DNA of 64,000 nt, from the NCBI GenBank assembly GCA_008694505.1, contig VZDJ01000216.1, positions 1,509,762-1,573,761 of the forward strand, written 5' to 3'. Below are positions 1-11,400 of the stretch, one piece after another. Under the pieces are notes generated by a model. The model saw nothing but the letters and a program-made list of their open reading frames with translations. It searched no databases and was not told the DNA's origin. How positions within the stretch are numbered: position 1 is the stretch's first letter; every line of letters begins with the position of its first letter. This DNA comes from Cyanoderma ruficeps. Its lineage: Eukaryota > Chordata > Aves > Passeriformes > Timaliidae. The position numbers and the translations under genes were made by a program.

Positions 1-97
1 GGCCCAGAGCAAGGAGTCAAAGTTCTTCCTGTCAGGCAGAGTGTCACCATCCCGCTCTGAAGCGAACTTACAGCCAAAGAGGTGCATGCCCAGGATG
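1..97 (-). CDS. CACNA1G: CACNA1G exon 12 (partial): domain II S5 end and pore turret
   Basis: The exon starts after a TTTGCAG acceptor (plus strand 98-104) and completes the serine codon split from the previous exon. It encodes 32 residues, from [11 protein letters not shown] to D-S-L-L-W-A, and is cut by the window edge with its frame still open. In Cav3 channels this stretch is the end of IIS5 and the extracellular turret leading into the domain II pore loop, whose selectivity glutamate would lie just outside the window. The cysteine in F-G-C-K-F and the charged run [12 protein letters not shown] are typical of alpha-1G. Confidence 0.96.
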
Positions 98-1214
98 CTG
101 CAAATGACAGGGAGCAGGGGCTCAACAACTGGGACCACCACACAAACCAGCAATCGTACAGCAGGGTGACTGTCTCCTGATTTCACCTGGGCAATTCCTT
201 TTTATGTTCTCTTTAAAAAGATGGATCCTTTGTTCACTGAAAAACATGCCTTGAGATCACGCAGATCAGTTGTGAATTTAGGTCAAATCTGTCAAGGAGT
301 TTCAACCAAAAAGTATGTCTGCTCCTTATTTTTCTTCTGCTTCATTTTTTTTAAGTCAAAACATTGTCTTTCAACATTTTCTAAACAAAATGTTTTGACT
401 TTCTGTTTTGCAATGACACATTTTCGGCAAAATATGCTTCAACAGAATTAAGAAGACAAAAAGGGTTTCTGTGAAATGCCTGAATAAGACATATCAGGGG
501 ACTCAAAACAGCTTTTTCAATTTTGACAGAAGAACAGAATACCTTTCATTATGGAGAGATGCTAAAAGAATAATCTGCTTTTCCCTGCTCTCTGCTAGTA
601 ACCTGAATAATCAAATTATTTACAGCTCTACTGAGCACCACAGCTGCAAACGGCAGTTTTGGAGTCTCACTGGAAGAAGGGACATTATTCCCTGGAAGAC
701 ACTCTCTCTTCAGCCATCCCAGTGCCTGCATTACTCAAACACCGCAGTCGGCTGTAAAAGGAGAAAGGCTCTTCTCAAAATCTAGACCAAAATCTAAAAA
801 TACAGGCCTACGCCAACCCTGTTTCTAAGATTTCTACTGTCTGAAGATGAGGCCATGAAAAAGGACAAGCACCACCATGTCTGACATTTCTTTAGGCACA
901 TCATCCTCTTCTTGGCAATATTTTTAGCACCAGGCTTTCTGATAGCTGGTAAGTAATGGGATTGCTGTCTTGGGGTGATGTCAAGGAATCATCCAGCCTG
1001 AAAGATTTTCCTTGTAAACCATTTTGCAAAGACAAACATCTCATTTGGCTAACTGAGAGAATTTAGGGCAGGAAACCCCAGCCAGAAATGGTGTTCCTGA
1101 GATCGTTCAGCTCAGCTGTGATCTGCTATGGACTCTGTCACCCTCCTCATCCCACCACGGGATCCTGTCTAAAAACCCAGAACAAGCTCAAGACAGGGAA
1201 TTGGAAACTCTCAC
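98..1214 (-). other. CACNA1G intron 11
   Basis: This is 1,117 bases with a GTGAGAGTTT donor at its high end and a TTTGCAG acceptor at its low end. It is AT-rich between about 200 and 450. I see no RNA gene, repeat element or extra exon in it. The short open frames here have no coding character. Confidence 0.9.
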
Positions 1215-1400
1215 CTAAAGATGAAGATGAAGAGCATCAGCAACATGCAGAAGGTGGCCACGTTGTCCATGGTCTTCATGAGGACGACAAGCTGGCGTTG
1301 CAGGGCCGGCATGAAGCGGACCAGCTTCAGCACCCGCATGAGACGGAAGGTGCGCAGGACCGAGAGGCCCCCGCCCTGCTGGCCCACGATCTCCCACACG
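1215..1400 (-). CDS. CACNA1G: CACNA1G exon 11: domain II S3 end, S4 voltage sensor and S5
   Basis: A 186-base exon (1 + 61 codons + 2) between a CTCCTCAG acceptor and a GTGAGAG donor. It opens with [12 protein letters not shown], the end of IIS3 and the S3-S4 linker. The IIS4 voltage sensor follows, with positive residues every third position ([13 protein letters not shown]). Then come the S4-S5 linker ([17 protein letters not shown]) and most of S5 ([14 protein letters not shown]). The Q-Q-G-G-G linker matches alpha-1G; alpha-1I has Q-A-D-G-G as I remember it. A methionine sits where the human protein has leucine in R-F-x-P-A-L, a conservative change. Confidence 0.97.
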   Translation of the reverse strand, partial: RVGDRGPAGRGPLGPAHLPSHAGAEAGPLHAGPATPACRPHEDHGQRGHLLHVADALHLHL

Positions 1401-1925
1401 CTGAGGAGGACAAAAAATGTCAGTGCAGGGTGACAGGACAAAGCCTAATCGCAAAGGCCACGCAGAGGAGGGAAGGTGAAATTCAGAGAGAAGAGAGAGG
1501 GAAAGTGGGCAGAGATGCGCTGCCAGTGCCCGTGGTGATCTGGACTCTGTCCAGGCTTGCAAAGAGCAGAGCCCCACTTGACTGTCAAAAATACACCTGG
1601 AAATCAGTGACTGCAGTTGCAGGGGCAATTACAGCCTTTGCATGTGCCAAAAAACCAGAGATACTTAATCGGGCACCGGTTGTGCCATTTGGATCCCAGA
1701 CTGTCCCAGGACATCGGGACTGATAGCTTTCTGCTCGGGCCTCTCTCCAAAATGACTGTAAAATAATCCCAAGATATGTATTAGCAATCATGCCTAAATG
1801 CATTAATTACAGAGAGAAGTGTAAAGTGTCACAGGAAGGTATTTATGCCAACTCTCCATTACTTTCTGTTTAATTAAACAGCCAAATGAGGAGAAACACA
1901 CATAAAGAACGCTCAAGGTTTGTAC
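1401..1925 (-). other. CACNA1G intron 10
   Basis: This 525-base intron has a GTACAAAC donor, which departs from the GTRAGT consensus, and a pyrimidine-rich CTCCTCAG acceptor. No other feature was recognised. Confidence 0.88.
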
Positions 1926-2077
1926 CTAATCACCACAATGATCCCATCAAAGATGTTGTATGGATTCTTAATGTAGCCAAAAGGACCGTAAACAAGGACT
2001 TTCAACAGCATCTCCAAGGCAAAGAGGCTTGTGAAGACGATGTTGCTGATCTCCAGGGCATTGGTAAGTTCCTCCGG
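1926..2077 (-). CDS. CACNA1G: CACNA1G exon 10: domain II S1-S2 loop, S2 and S3
   Basis: A 152-base exon (50 codons + 2) following a TTCTTTCCCCAG acceptor. It encodes [16 protein letters not shown], the S1-S2 loop and start of IIS2, then [20 protein letters not shown] and [13 protein letters not shown], which is IIS3. The E-M-L-L-K and F-D-G acidic and basic positions are the conserved counter-charges that pair with S4 arginines in voltage-gated channels. The exon ends AG|GTACAAA, splitting a serine codon completed by exon 11. Confidence 0.97.
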
Positions 2078-2548
2078 CTGGGGAAAGAAGAGGAGGAAAT
2101 TGAGAAAACAACCAGTCAGTTCCATATCCAAAAATCACACGTGGAAACACAAGCCCCAGTACTGCAAGTGTGAGAATACCGATGCTACTGATGGGGTGAG
2201 AAAATGGCAATAGCTCACTCGAAGCCCAGGAGATGGAGGGAAAATACTTTCAGAGTGCTTAAGGTTTAGAAGTCCATTATAAATTCCGTAGGTAAATCTG
2301 GACACGGACTTCACATTAATCAGAGCTTTAGTACCATCTCAGGAGGTTTAGGGAGAAGTGGCATGTGCTGAGGCTTGATGCTTTCACATCCTCTACACTG
2401 ATTCTCCTTATGCAGAAGGGAAAGTCGGGCCATTTTCTCACATAAATATCCCTTTAGGGCCTGTCTTTTCATTTAGTACCTCATCAAAAGATTTAAGCTA
2501 AGATTTTTCAAAAGCAGGGATCTGAGGTGATATAACCAGAATGGCTCA

Positions 2549-2591
2549 AAAAAAAATCTCATTACTCAGAAAAAAAAAAAATCTCATTATC
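2549..2591. repeat. Short tandem duplication with poly-A runs
   Basis: Two copies of a unit made of an A run followed by TCTCATTA and CAG sit back to back in intron 9. The second copy has the longer A run. This looks like simple replication slippage; no target-site duplication or element body was seen. Confidence 0.6.
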
Positions 2592-3367
2592 AGGCAGCCT
2601 TAAATCTGCACCTGAGGAAGGGCCCGATCCTGGCACTCCAGACAGGCAACCTGAAAATAGAGGTATGAAAAAGCCCCGAAAACTTAACGAACAGACTCCT
2701 GGTAGTTTTAGACCTATATTAATACCTTTTATGTTTTTTTAGCACGTTTCACAGAGGGTTCCCAACAATGCCGGCAGAGACCCAGAGCTCCGCTTTCCCC
2801 ACAGGTGGGCGGGCATTATCGGAAAACATATGGCAGAAGACAAAACCCGGAGGTGGATCCACTGCGTGTGGACCAACTGTGTGGGATCAGTCAGTGACAG
2901 AATCCACACATCAGATCCCTTCTCCCCGTGTAACCCCAGCACACGGCCGTGGCCGTGTGCTTCTGCTGAAAGGCTTCATTAAAACAGGAGCTGACATCCC
3001 GCTGGCAGATGGCACTGGGGTCACAGCAGCAGCGCTGGGGCGGCGCGGGGCAGTGGGCTGGCACAGCTCACCCAACACCTCACACACAGTAGCTGCCACG
3101 TTCCCCTGGGGTAGTTTGGCACTGGCCGATCCAAATCCCCACTTGCAACCCCTCATGTGGCCTTAGATGCCTGGACCATAACTGTGGTGGGTTACGGCAA
3201 GGTGGGCACGCTCACAGCAGCTGCGCTACGAGCAGAAGACAATGTGCAACACACGCAGTTGGCTGCGCCTTCCACTTACATGAAACACATTCACGACTGG
3301 CCAAAAAACTTCCTCTGACACACCACATCACGGGCTGTAGGGTCTGACTTGAGGTGAGCCAACCCCA

Positions 3368-3380
3368 ACACCATGGCAAC
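3368..3380. promoter_or_regulatory. RFX half-site-like motif
   Basis: The minus strand reads GTTGCCATGGTGT: one perfect RFX half and one degenerate half. Weaker than the sites at 7437 and 43102. Confidence 0.2.
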
Positions 3381-6300
3381 CACGAGAGTGGAGACCTCAG
3401 GGGCAGGGTCAGTCATACTTCAGCGCCTCAAAAACTTCAGTGACCAAGGGGTTCATAGATACATGCAGGCAAAAACTCAGATAAATCCATGCAGGCATTC
3501 AAATCTTTGTTTCCAAGGGTTAAACAACCGAGGCCCAGCCTTTGCAGCTCAAGTTCCTCCAACCCAGCTAGAGGGTAGATGGGGACCCAAATTGGTGTGA
3601 TGTTATCTCAGCATGGTAGTGAATCCCTGAGGACTTGCACAAATATTGGCAGGAGCTTGTGATGACACAGGATAGCAAAGGACTAAACAGCAGCATTTAA
3701 AAGAAAATGTAATAATAAAAGAAAGAGGGTGTTGAACAACTTATACCTCAAACATTCTTGCTGAATAACAGATCCCCTGGCTAGAGCTTGCCAAGCACAC
3801 CATGCACACACCCCAAATCACCTGCTCACTGATTTACAGCTAAAATACAAATGCTGCAGCTCCCAATATTAAATTCAGACATGGTTTAATGCCATAATAC
3901 CTATGGGAACACTCAGACACAGGGTAATAAATAGGCCAAGAACTTATATGTCAAGCTGCATCTCAGGACAATTTGAAACAGCTACAATTCTACATTACTC
4001 ACACAAAAATGCCAACTCATTCATGAGTGCCCCGGTGCCGAGGCAGACTGTGCTGTTATCAGTACCAGTGATACGGCTGGAAAGGAGATATGTTCCTGGA
4101 AGCTTTCCTTCTCATCCATCAGCACCACTAACCTGGACCCTGAAGGCTGATTTCCCCGCTCTGTTCCCCCTCTGCAGTGATACTGTCAAATCAAACTGGC
4201 CCTGCAGGCACAACCCAGTTAAACCCCTCACCAACATCTCCCGCAGTCACAACATCCCCTCCCCGTGGGGGCTGACGGGGAAAATCCAGCAGCCCTGGAA
4301 GGGGTGGCATGTTAATAGCATGGATTAATGAAACTTTGGACTTCATGGGCACTTTCTGGTCAGAGATGTTGTTGGAACGTGCAAATCCAGATGGGACGTG
4401 CTGGCAGGGCATAGCTGGGTGATGTGGGGAGGCAGAGGGGGAGCAACATTTACATTGCAACCCTCCCAGGACCCTCAGCACACACTGGAAGGGCTGTGAC
4501 CCCTCTGGCCCACGATATTTCCCTCCCAGACCACCCAATTCAGGAGATATCCAACACCCAAAATAGCCCTGGCACTGGCTTGTGAGGGCTGTGGGTCAGC
4601 CTGTGCTGACACTGCAGCGACAAATCCACCTGCCTTCCATTGCTTCACCCAAAAAAAGCTGTGTGCCCCCCCCCATCCCACTCCTCCTGCACACACTCTT
4701 TTCCACTTCTCTTGCAGGAAGCAGTTTTTAATATCTGAGACACTGGGCAGACATAATAAAAATGAAGAGTGGGAACTCCTGAACTGAGGTGAGAATTAAT
4801 ATCCAAAAATCCAAGATTGAAAGAGAAAGGGAAAACTTTCATTTCATCTATCCAGGAGAAGAGAAGATCCAGAGCAGCCTGGAGCTCTGCTGGGGTGGGC
4901 AAGCTGAGCATCTACTGGGAGCACACCCCACTCTGACCTGGCTGAAATGGGCTGGGTTGTTTTGCTTTGGGAAACTACACATCCCTAAACAGCTGACATG
5001 GGGCGATGCAAATTACTTGGGGGAATTCACAGCCATGTGTGAAGCAGGACATCCCCCCAAGACCCTCAGTCCCACTCAAGGGTCCCCAGGGCAGCTCATG
5101 AGTCCCCTGAACCATCCCTTTCAAGGGACACAGGGCTGCAAGCTGCTCCATGGGGCACCCCTGCCATGGGCACCACTGGGATTTATTTGTACCAAGAGAG
5201 GGGGGCTGTGATCATGATCCTGCCCTGGGGAATCTCATCCAGGCAGTGGGGATTCACACTCTTCTAAGAATGCCAGCTATGGGATTTTCATTCAGCCACA
5301 GATGTATATAGATAATAAGATTTTTTTATAAGATGCTTCTACTCTAGAGAAATCACAAATATGTCTGAGACCTCTTTCCTGAGACATCATTACAGTGCAG
5401 CAGAAATGTGATTTTCTCTGCAACGGGAATTGAAATTATCATCCCATCCCAAACAAGAATTCAGAATTTCAGACTTGGAAAACTCTAACGCAGTGCACAA
5501 AATCTTGGAGGTTCTTCCCTCTATTTCAGTCTCCATTCCTTCATCCCTTTGCTCTGGACAGTAAATCAACCAAAATTAAAACCATAAAAAAAGTCAGCTT
5601 GAAAAAGAAAATGGAACTTTTTGTTCCCTAACTGTCCAAATGGACATTTCAAACACCTCAAACAACATAAAATTGGGGGGCATTTTGAGGAGAGTTCACT
5701 GAAACTGCTCCTCTCCCCCAAACAGCTTCAGATGTGATAAACTGCCATTTTCTGACAATAACTGTCTAATCAAAACACTATCGACCAGTTCTAGACATGA
5801 TGTACCTGAGAGAGCCACTGACTCCTGGCACACAACCAGCTCCATGGATCCTCACTGGGCTGGGAGGAAAAGAGCTGGCAAAATCACTCAGATTTTCTCT
5901 CTGAGGGTCACAGCACAGCAGCTGGGGGAAGTAACATCCTTTGACTAAATGATATATTGTGCGGAAAAAAAACCCAAACCTCCAGGACCACCCTAAAAAG
6001 GACATTTTTCAGGAAGCAGAAACTGAGGTGCAAAGCCTGGGGTTTCTATGCAGCACAAAGCCTCTGCCCACCACCCCCACTACAGCACAGCTGCCACAGC
6101 CTCAGCTTCTCCATTAAAAGAAGAATCTGCTAATTCTCTCATCAGTAGCAGCACTGCCTAATTAAAAGGAAAGCATCCTATGATTAAACGAGCAACACCC
6201 AGAAAGAGCGAGATCCAACTGTAATTCAACTGCAGTACAAAACACCAGCTCTGCCGATGAGCCCTCGGTAAATACTGAATTTTGTTTCCAGGACATCTTG

Positions 6301-7436
6301 CCTTGCTGGACACACAGATGTGTTGTCCTGGATAAATCATTCCCTGTTAACCTTCTGGTTGTGTAGTGTCGATTTGTTGATACACCAAACAGCACATTAA
6401 CAAGCTGTGGCAGCACATGAAATCAGAGCAGACAGGGCAGTGCTGCTCAGAAAACAGAGTGGCATTGGGGCAGCAGGAGGGTGCAAGCCCCAGGCACCCA
6501 CCCAGACCTGACCCTGCCTGGCAAGGGGCAAGTGTTGCAGCCAGAAGGGAGGATTCAGGCAGGGCTGTCTGGCACCAAGCAGGGCAGGATGGGAGGAAGC
6601 AAAGGAAGATGTCCCCAGAGTGCTCCATGAGGTATCTCAAAGCTGGACCAGCACCTTGTCCTTTTTCAGCACTCAGAAATAGGCTGTAATGCATTTCTTT
6701 CTTTTCTCCCCCCTGTTTTTAAAGCTGAGTAGAAGCTCATGAGTGAGCTTTCTGATGGCAGAAGGAACACACTCCATTTCTGTGTGGGGACATGCCATAT
6801 CTCCCTGCACATGGGGCTCCAAGGTGTCTGCTGAGCAAGAGAGGCTGTGGGCACTGAGAAGGGAAGAAGGTGAGGACAGGGACAGGAGCTGGGGCCATGC
6901 AAGCCCCGGGGTCTGTGTTCCTCAGTTTCTGAAAAACAAGCCCTGCTGCTGGATGAAGTGCAACCAAGTGCCCCAGCAGACAGTGCCCAGAGCTTACAAG
7001 GCTTCCAAATCCTGCCTTCCTCCAGCTGTGACCCATTTAGTGCACGGGGCCTTCTTCATCATCATCAGACCTGCACCCAGTGCTGTGGGTATGGCTGGCA
7101 CAGATCCATCCATCTCACCCCCTCCTTGCCCAGACAACAAGCTCCAGGCTGCAGCCAAGCCTAGTCTTGTCCAGCCCCTGCTCCTGGGATGCCAACACAA
7201 AAGAACAGAAGCACCCCAGGGTCTTTCCTCTCTATCTGGCTAACAATAAAACAGAAAAACCCCTCTGTCTTGCCACAGCACAGAGCGAGGGATGGGACGA
7301 CCAGCCAGGAGGCAGATCCCTCCTGATCCCAAGGGGTATCTTTGGGATATTGCTCTGCTTCTGTGAGCGGATCCAGAAGACCATGAAAACTTCTAACTCA
7401 TTCAAACTGCTGCAATAATAAGACCTTTCTGAAATC

Positions 7437-7450
7437 ATTACCATGGCAAC
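7437..7450. promoter_or_regulatory. RFX/X-box-like palindrome
   Basis: The minus strand reads GTTGCCATGGTAAT, one base from the symmetrical RFX site GTTGCCATGGTAAC. It lies in CACNA1G intron 9 and is a sequence match only. Confidence 0.35.
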
Positions 7451-8366
7451 TAGGAGAAATAACACAGAAAGAAAATAGCGACTTCAGCTATTTCACAGGA
7501 AACACCAACAACATTTTACTGACTCATCACTTGCAGATTTCTAATATATATACACAAGAAAGAAAATCAAATGGGTCACACAAAGATAGGATTTTCAACT
7601 TGACACTGCTCTGTTAAGACCCTCTCCACCCTCCACATAGATGCAGAAACACACCAGGCCTACCCCAAAACAGGAGCCAGACCACGAGTCCTGGGCCAAA
7701 ATGCAAGAAATTCTGATGAACATAAGCAGCTCTTAATTAACAAAATGAGGTGCCCTTTCTTTGCCCTCTCCCACGCTCAGTTCCCCACAACTGATAGCTC
7801 ATAGCTGTGTCCTCACTCAACCCACAAGCCTTCTCCATGCACTGTCCCCACTACATCCACGTTAATCCCCCTGTATCCGTGCACCCACCGAGCCACGACC
7901 ATCCAAAATACCGGTTTGGTTCCCTTCAGTAAATACAGCTCCTCTTGACTCCAGAACTGCTTGTGACTTTATAAATAGAAACTCAATCCACACAATTTTC
8001 AGAAGTGACATTCATTGTCTTTGGGGCTCCTTAAAAGGTACCAGGCTTTAACTATTGTCCTGTGTCTAGCAGAGCTACCCTGAGCCATGCTTAATCAGGA
8101 TCTGATAGGCTTCCTCTACTTGTCCTTTCCCAAACTGGTTAAAGAAAACAACGCAGAAAGTAGCAGGATTGCAGCAGGTTTTGCTTTGCTCCTCCTGGGG
8201 TTGGAGACATGGAAAAGAGCAGTGTGCTCGCTGCTCAGTGGGCTGGAGGAAGACTGCTGGGATGTTCAGGATTTATAGGCATTTATTATAAGGAAATGAC
8301 TTTGACACACAAGTAAAGAAGTCCAGTTACATCCCTTCACTGCATGGGAAAGAAGGATTTTCTTAC

Positions 8367-8409
8367 AGGCTGAATGGAGGCTGACTATTTCATGCCACAG
8401 CAAGTAATT
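8367..8409 (-). other. Candidate 43-nt cassette (poison-type) exon in CACNA1G intron 9
   Basis: Read on the gene strand, a good pyrimidine tract and TTTCTTACAG acceptor lie just above 8409, and a GTAAGAAAA donor lies just below 8367. Entered in phase 0 from exon 9, the 43 bases contain no stop, but the length is not a multiple of three. Exon 10 would then be read in a shifted frame and stop at 1968-1970, well upstream of later junctions, so inclusion would predict nonsense-mediated decay. Only the splice-site pair supports this; chance pairs are expected in a 14 kb intron. Confidence 0.2.
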
Positions 8410-11400
8410 CTGTAAGAAAGGGAGGAAAGCAGCTTTCATTTAGGAGAAATCAGAGCTGTCTGCACAGGAGGGATTCCCCTTCCACCACCTCTGCTAATCT
8501 CCTTGTCTTCCACCCCGCCTTCCCCATTCCAACCAACAAGTGTCCCTTCCCACCCCACATCTGCAGAGAGAGAAGGAACTGAGTCCTGTGGACATGGAAC
8601 CTCCTGGTGCAACATTCCTCTCCAGCACATCTTTGTTGAGGAGCCATGGCAAAACCCGGAATTCCCTGGCCCCAACCGCCCATACGGGGCTGAGTCCCAG
8701 CCACCTTCTGTCTACCTTGAGAGTGGGGTGCTAATGAGGGGGTGAGGTGCAAATTTGATGGAGAATTTCATCAACCCACCCTGAAGGGACCTGCCACGAA
8801 CCATGGCTGCCCAGACCTATAAGCAAGGCCTGCAGACCACCAAGTGCAGACCACCTTCTCCACCAAGTCCTGCAGCTGGGCTCTCTTTATCACTCTCAGG
8901 AGGCACAGCAGATATTCATGCCTGAACTCCTTATCTCTCTTTGCTTGAGATTTCTGGATGAATATTATCCCAGAAAATGCAAGAAAAACATGAACCAGCT
9001 CATCCCTCTGCCCAGGTTTCGAAGGAGCTTAAGCTGAACAAAAGCTGCATTTCCACTTGGTCACACCTTGTAAGTACTTGAGATTTAAAGCCCTCTATTT
9101 CTGGTTAATCTAAACCAAGTTTGAAACTTATCTCCCCATTAGTACTTGAGAAGGGACCAGGGGGAGGGAGGAAATAAAAAGAGGGAAAGAAAGCACTGTC
9201 ACCGTAGAGCTCCTGCACAGTTCTGCTGAACCTGGGTTTCTGATGCTGGTAACACTATCTCTAATGCTGACAGACATCCATGGGGGAAAAGCCGCTCATT
9301 TCATAACATCAGCAAAAAAGCAATTATAACAAAGAGCTGAAATCCAGCAGAGATGAGGGGAAAAGCACTTGGCTCCTGCTCCTGCTGGGGGCTGAGCAGG
9401 GTAGAAATTGGGCTCTGTGAGGACATGAGTGGCAGCAGGGCAGAGTGATGGGTGCCAACCGCATTGGGACGAACCTCTGCCAGGAGAACCGGAGAAAAAC
9501 ATGGACTGATCCCTGGGAAAACACCAACAACCAGAAGTGCTTACAGATGAAAGCATTTGTGGTGCAAGCTAAGGGTGCTCCAGATGCTCTAGCTGAATTT
9601 CCTGGCTCCCACCCAAGGGGAATAACCACAATAATCAAAGAAGGAACAGAAAGAAATGTCTGGCTATCTGCAAGAGCAGCGATTTTCCCTTCACACAGGG
9701 ATGAAGCAAGTTTTGAAAGCGCACATCATTTTCCCATTTCACCAAGCTGGAGTCTTTTCTCAACGCTGCCTGAGCAGAGATAACACAAGGGTATGGATGG
9801 CAGCTGAAACAACAGCTGTAATGATAGGATCTAAGGCAGCCCGAGTATTTCCAGCCTCTGAACTAAATTAACAGGAAAGGATTGACACTTATGGTTCCCC
9901 AGCCAGGGAGCTGAAGAAAACTTTAGCAGGTGTCAAGGAATCTATATAGGCTCATCCCTAAAGCATGCGGAGAACTGATTTATCTGATAAAAAAATAACC
10001 TTTCCAGTTGCATGAAATCTCATTTAATTTTCAAATAATTCAGTCTCCAGAACCAGGATAAAGTCTGCTTTGTAGGCACAGCCGATTTTTTAATAACTAA
10101 GAGGACCATGGCATTTTTTACCCCTGGAAGAGCTTCAGAAGTGAGTCAATTAAAACATGACAGTTCCTACAAGACCTCATAAACCCTTCAAATCCCTAAG
10201 AAGCAGAAGAACCCCCAAGGTCCATAAAAAGAATTACCCCCAGCAACAAATAGAGAGCTGGTTTTGAAGTTGGTGATCCTAGCAATTAACAGCTCCGATG
10301 ACTTCCATTAGCGTTGACTCCTCCAATCTCCAACAACAAGCCATTAATAAGAGTAATTTCTGCGTAAGCAGGAGCTAATTGAATACAGCGCCTGCAAGCC
10401 CATAGGGCATCTCATTTTCCTGCCGTGGGAGTGCCCCTTGCACCTGGAGTGTCGAGGAATTAAGCTGACAGTAGCTCCAAGCCCTACATCGGGCAAAGCC
10501 AGCAGGCGCTGAGGGAGGGAAAAGCCTCACTGAGCTGCCAAAGCTTTGATTGCTTGGCTAAGAGCAGCTGGCACAGGGCTGGAGAGATGTGTAATGAAGT
10601 TAAATAGAGATGTGGGATGTGCACCCGAGTGGAAGTGGAGATACCTCTAGGAAGAGAAGACAGTGCCTGAATGCGAGGCCTTGTGAGCTCCTGGGAAGAG
10701 CCCAGGGCAGATGAAGGTTTTCCAAGGAAAGGCTGTTTCGTTGCCTCAGGGATGCACACACCTGTGAAAGTGCCCTTCTAAAACAAAGCATAATGAATCA
10801 GACTCATACAGGGAAGCATCAAATGAGAAATTTCACCACAAAGCTGGTCTGTGCCATTCAGTTGGAATGAAACAGCTGGGCTACGGGGTTAAAGGAGTAC
10901 AGCACCAGTTTGCACCAGTGTGTGATGCAGAGAGCCCCTGGTGCAGCACCAGTGGCTGCCTGGACACGAGACAGATCTTTGAGTCCCTGCATTCGCAGGA
11001 AACAACTCAGAAGAGATGCAAGAGATACCAAAAATATTTTACAGAAAACAAAAGGATTCCCTTCCTTCCTGACCTGGAGACATGACACAAATCCATGCAC
11101 ATCAAAGAAGCCAAAATATGTGTGTCCTGGATTGACCCGTGTGGCATGGAGCCACAGAGGCTGGAAGGGACACAGGGTGTTGTGCATGGCTGCCCTATGC
11201 AGCCAGAAAAGGGTGAGCTGCAACCAATCCCTGGATCTCCCACAGCCTCCTCAGGAGGACAAGAACTGGGCAAGATCTCATTTTAGGACATAGGGATGGT
11301 CAAAGGAGCAGCCTCCAGACACCTGACAAATCTGCAGCTGCCATCCACTAGCAGCAAAACATTCAGCTGGGCTTGAAACTGGTGGAGACTGGGATGCTCT

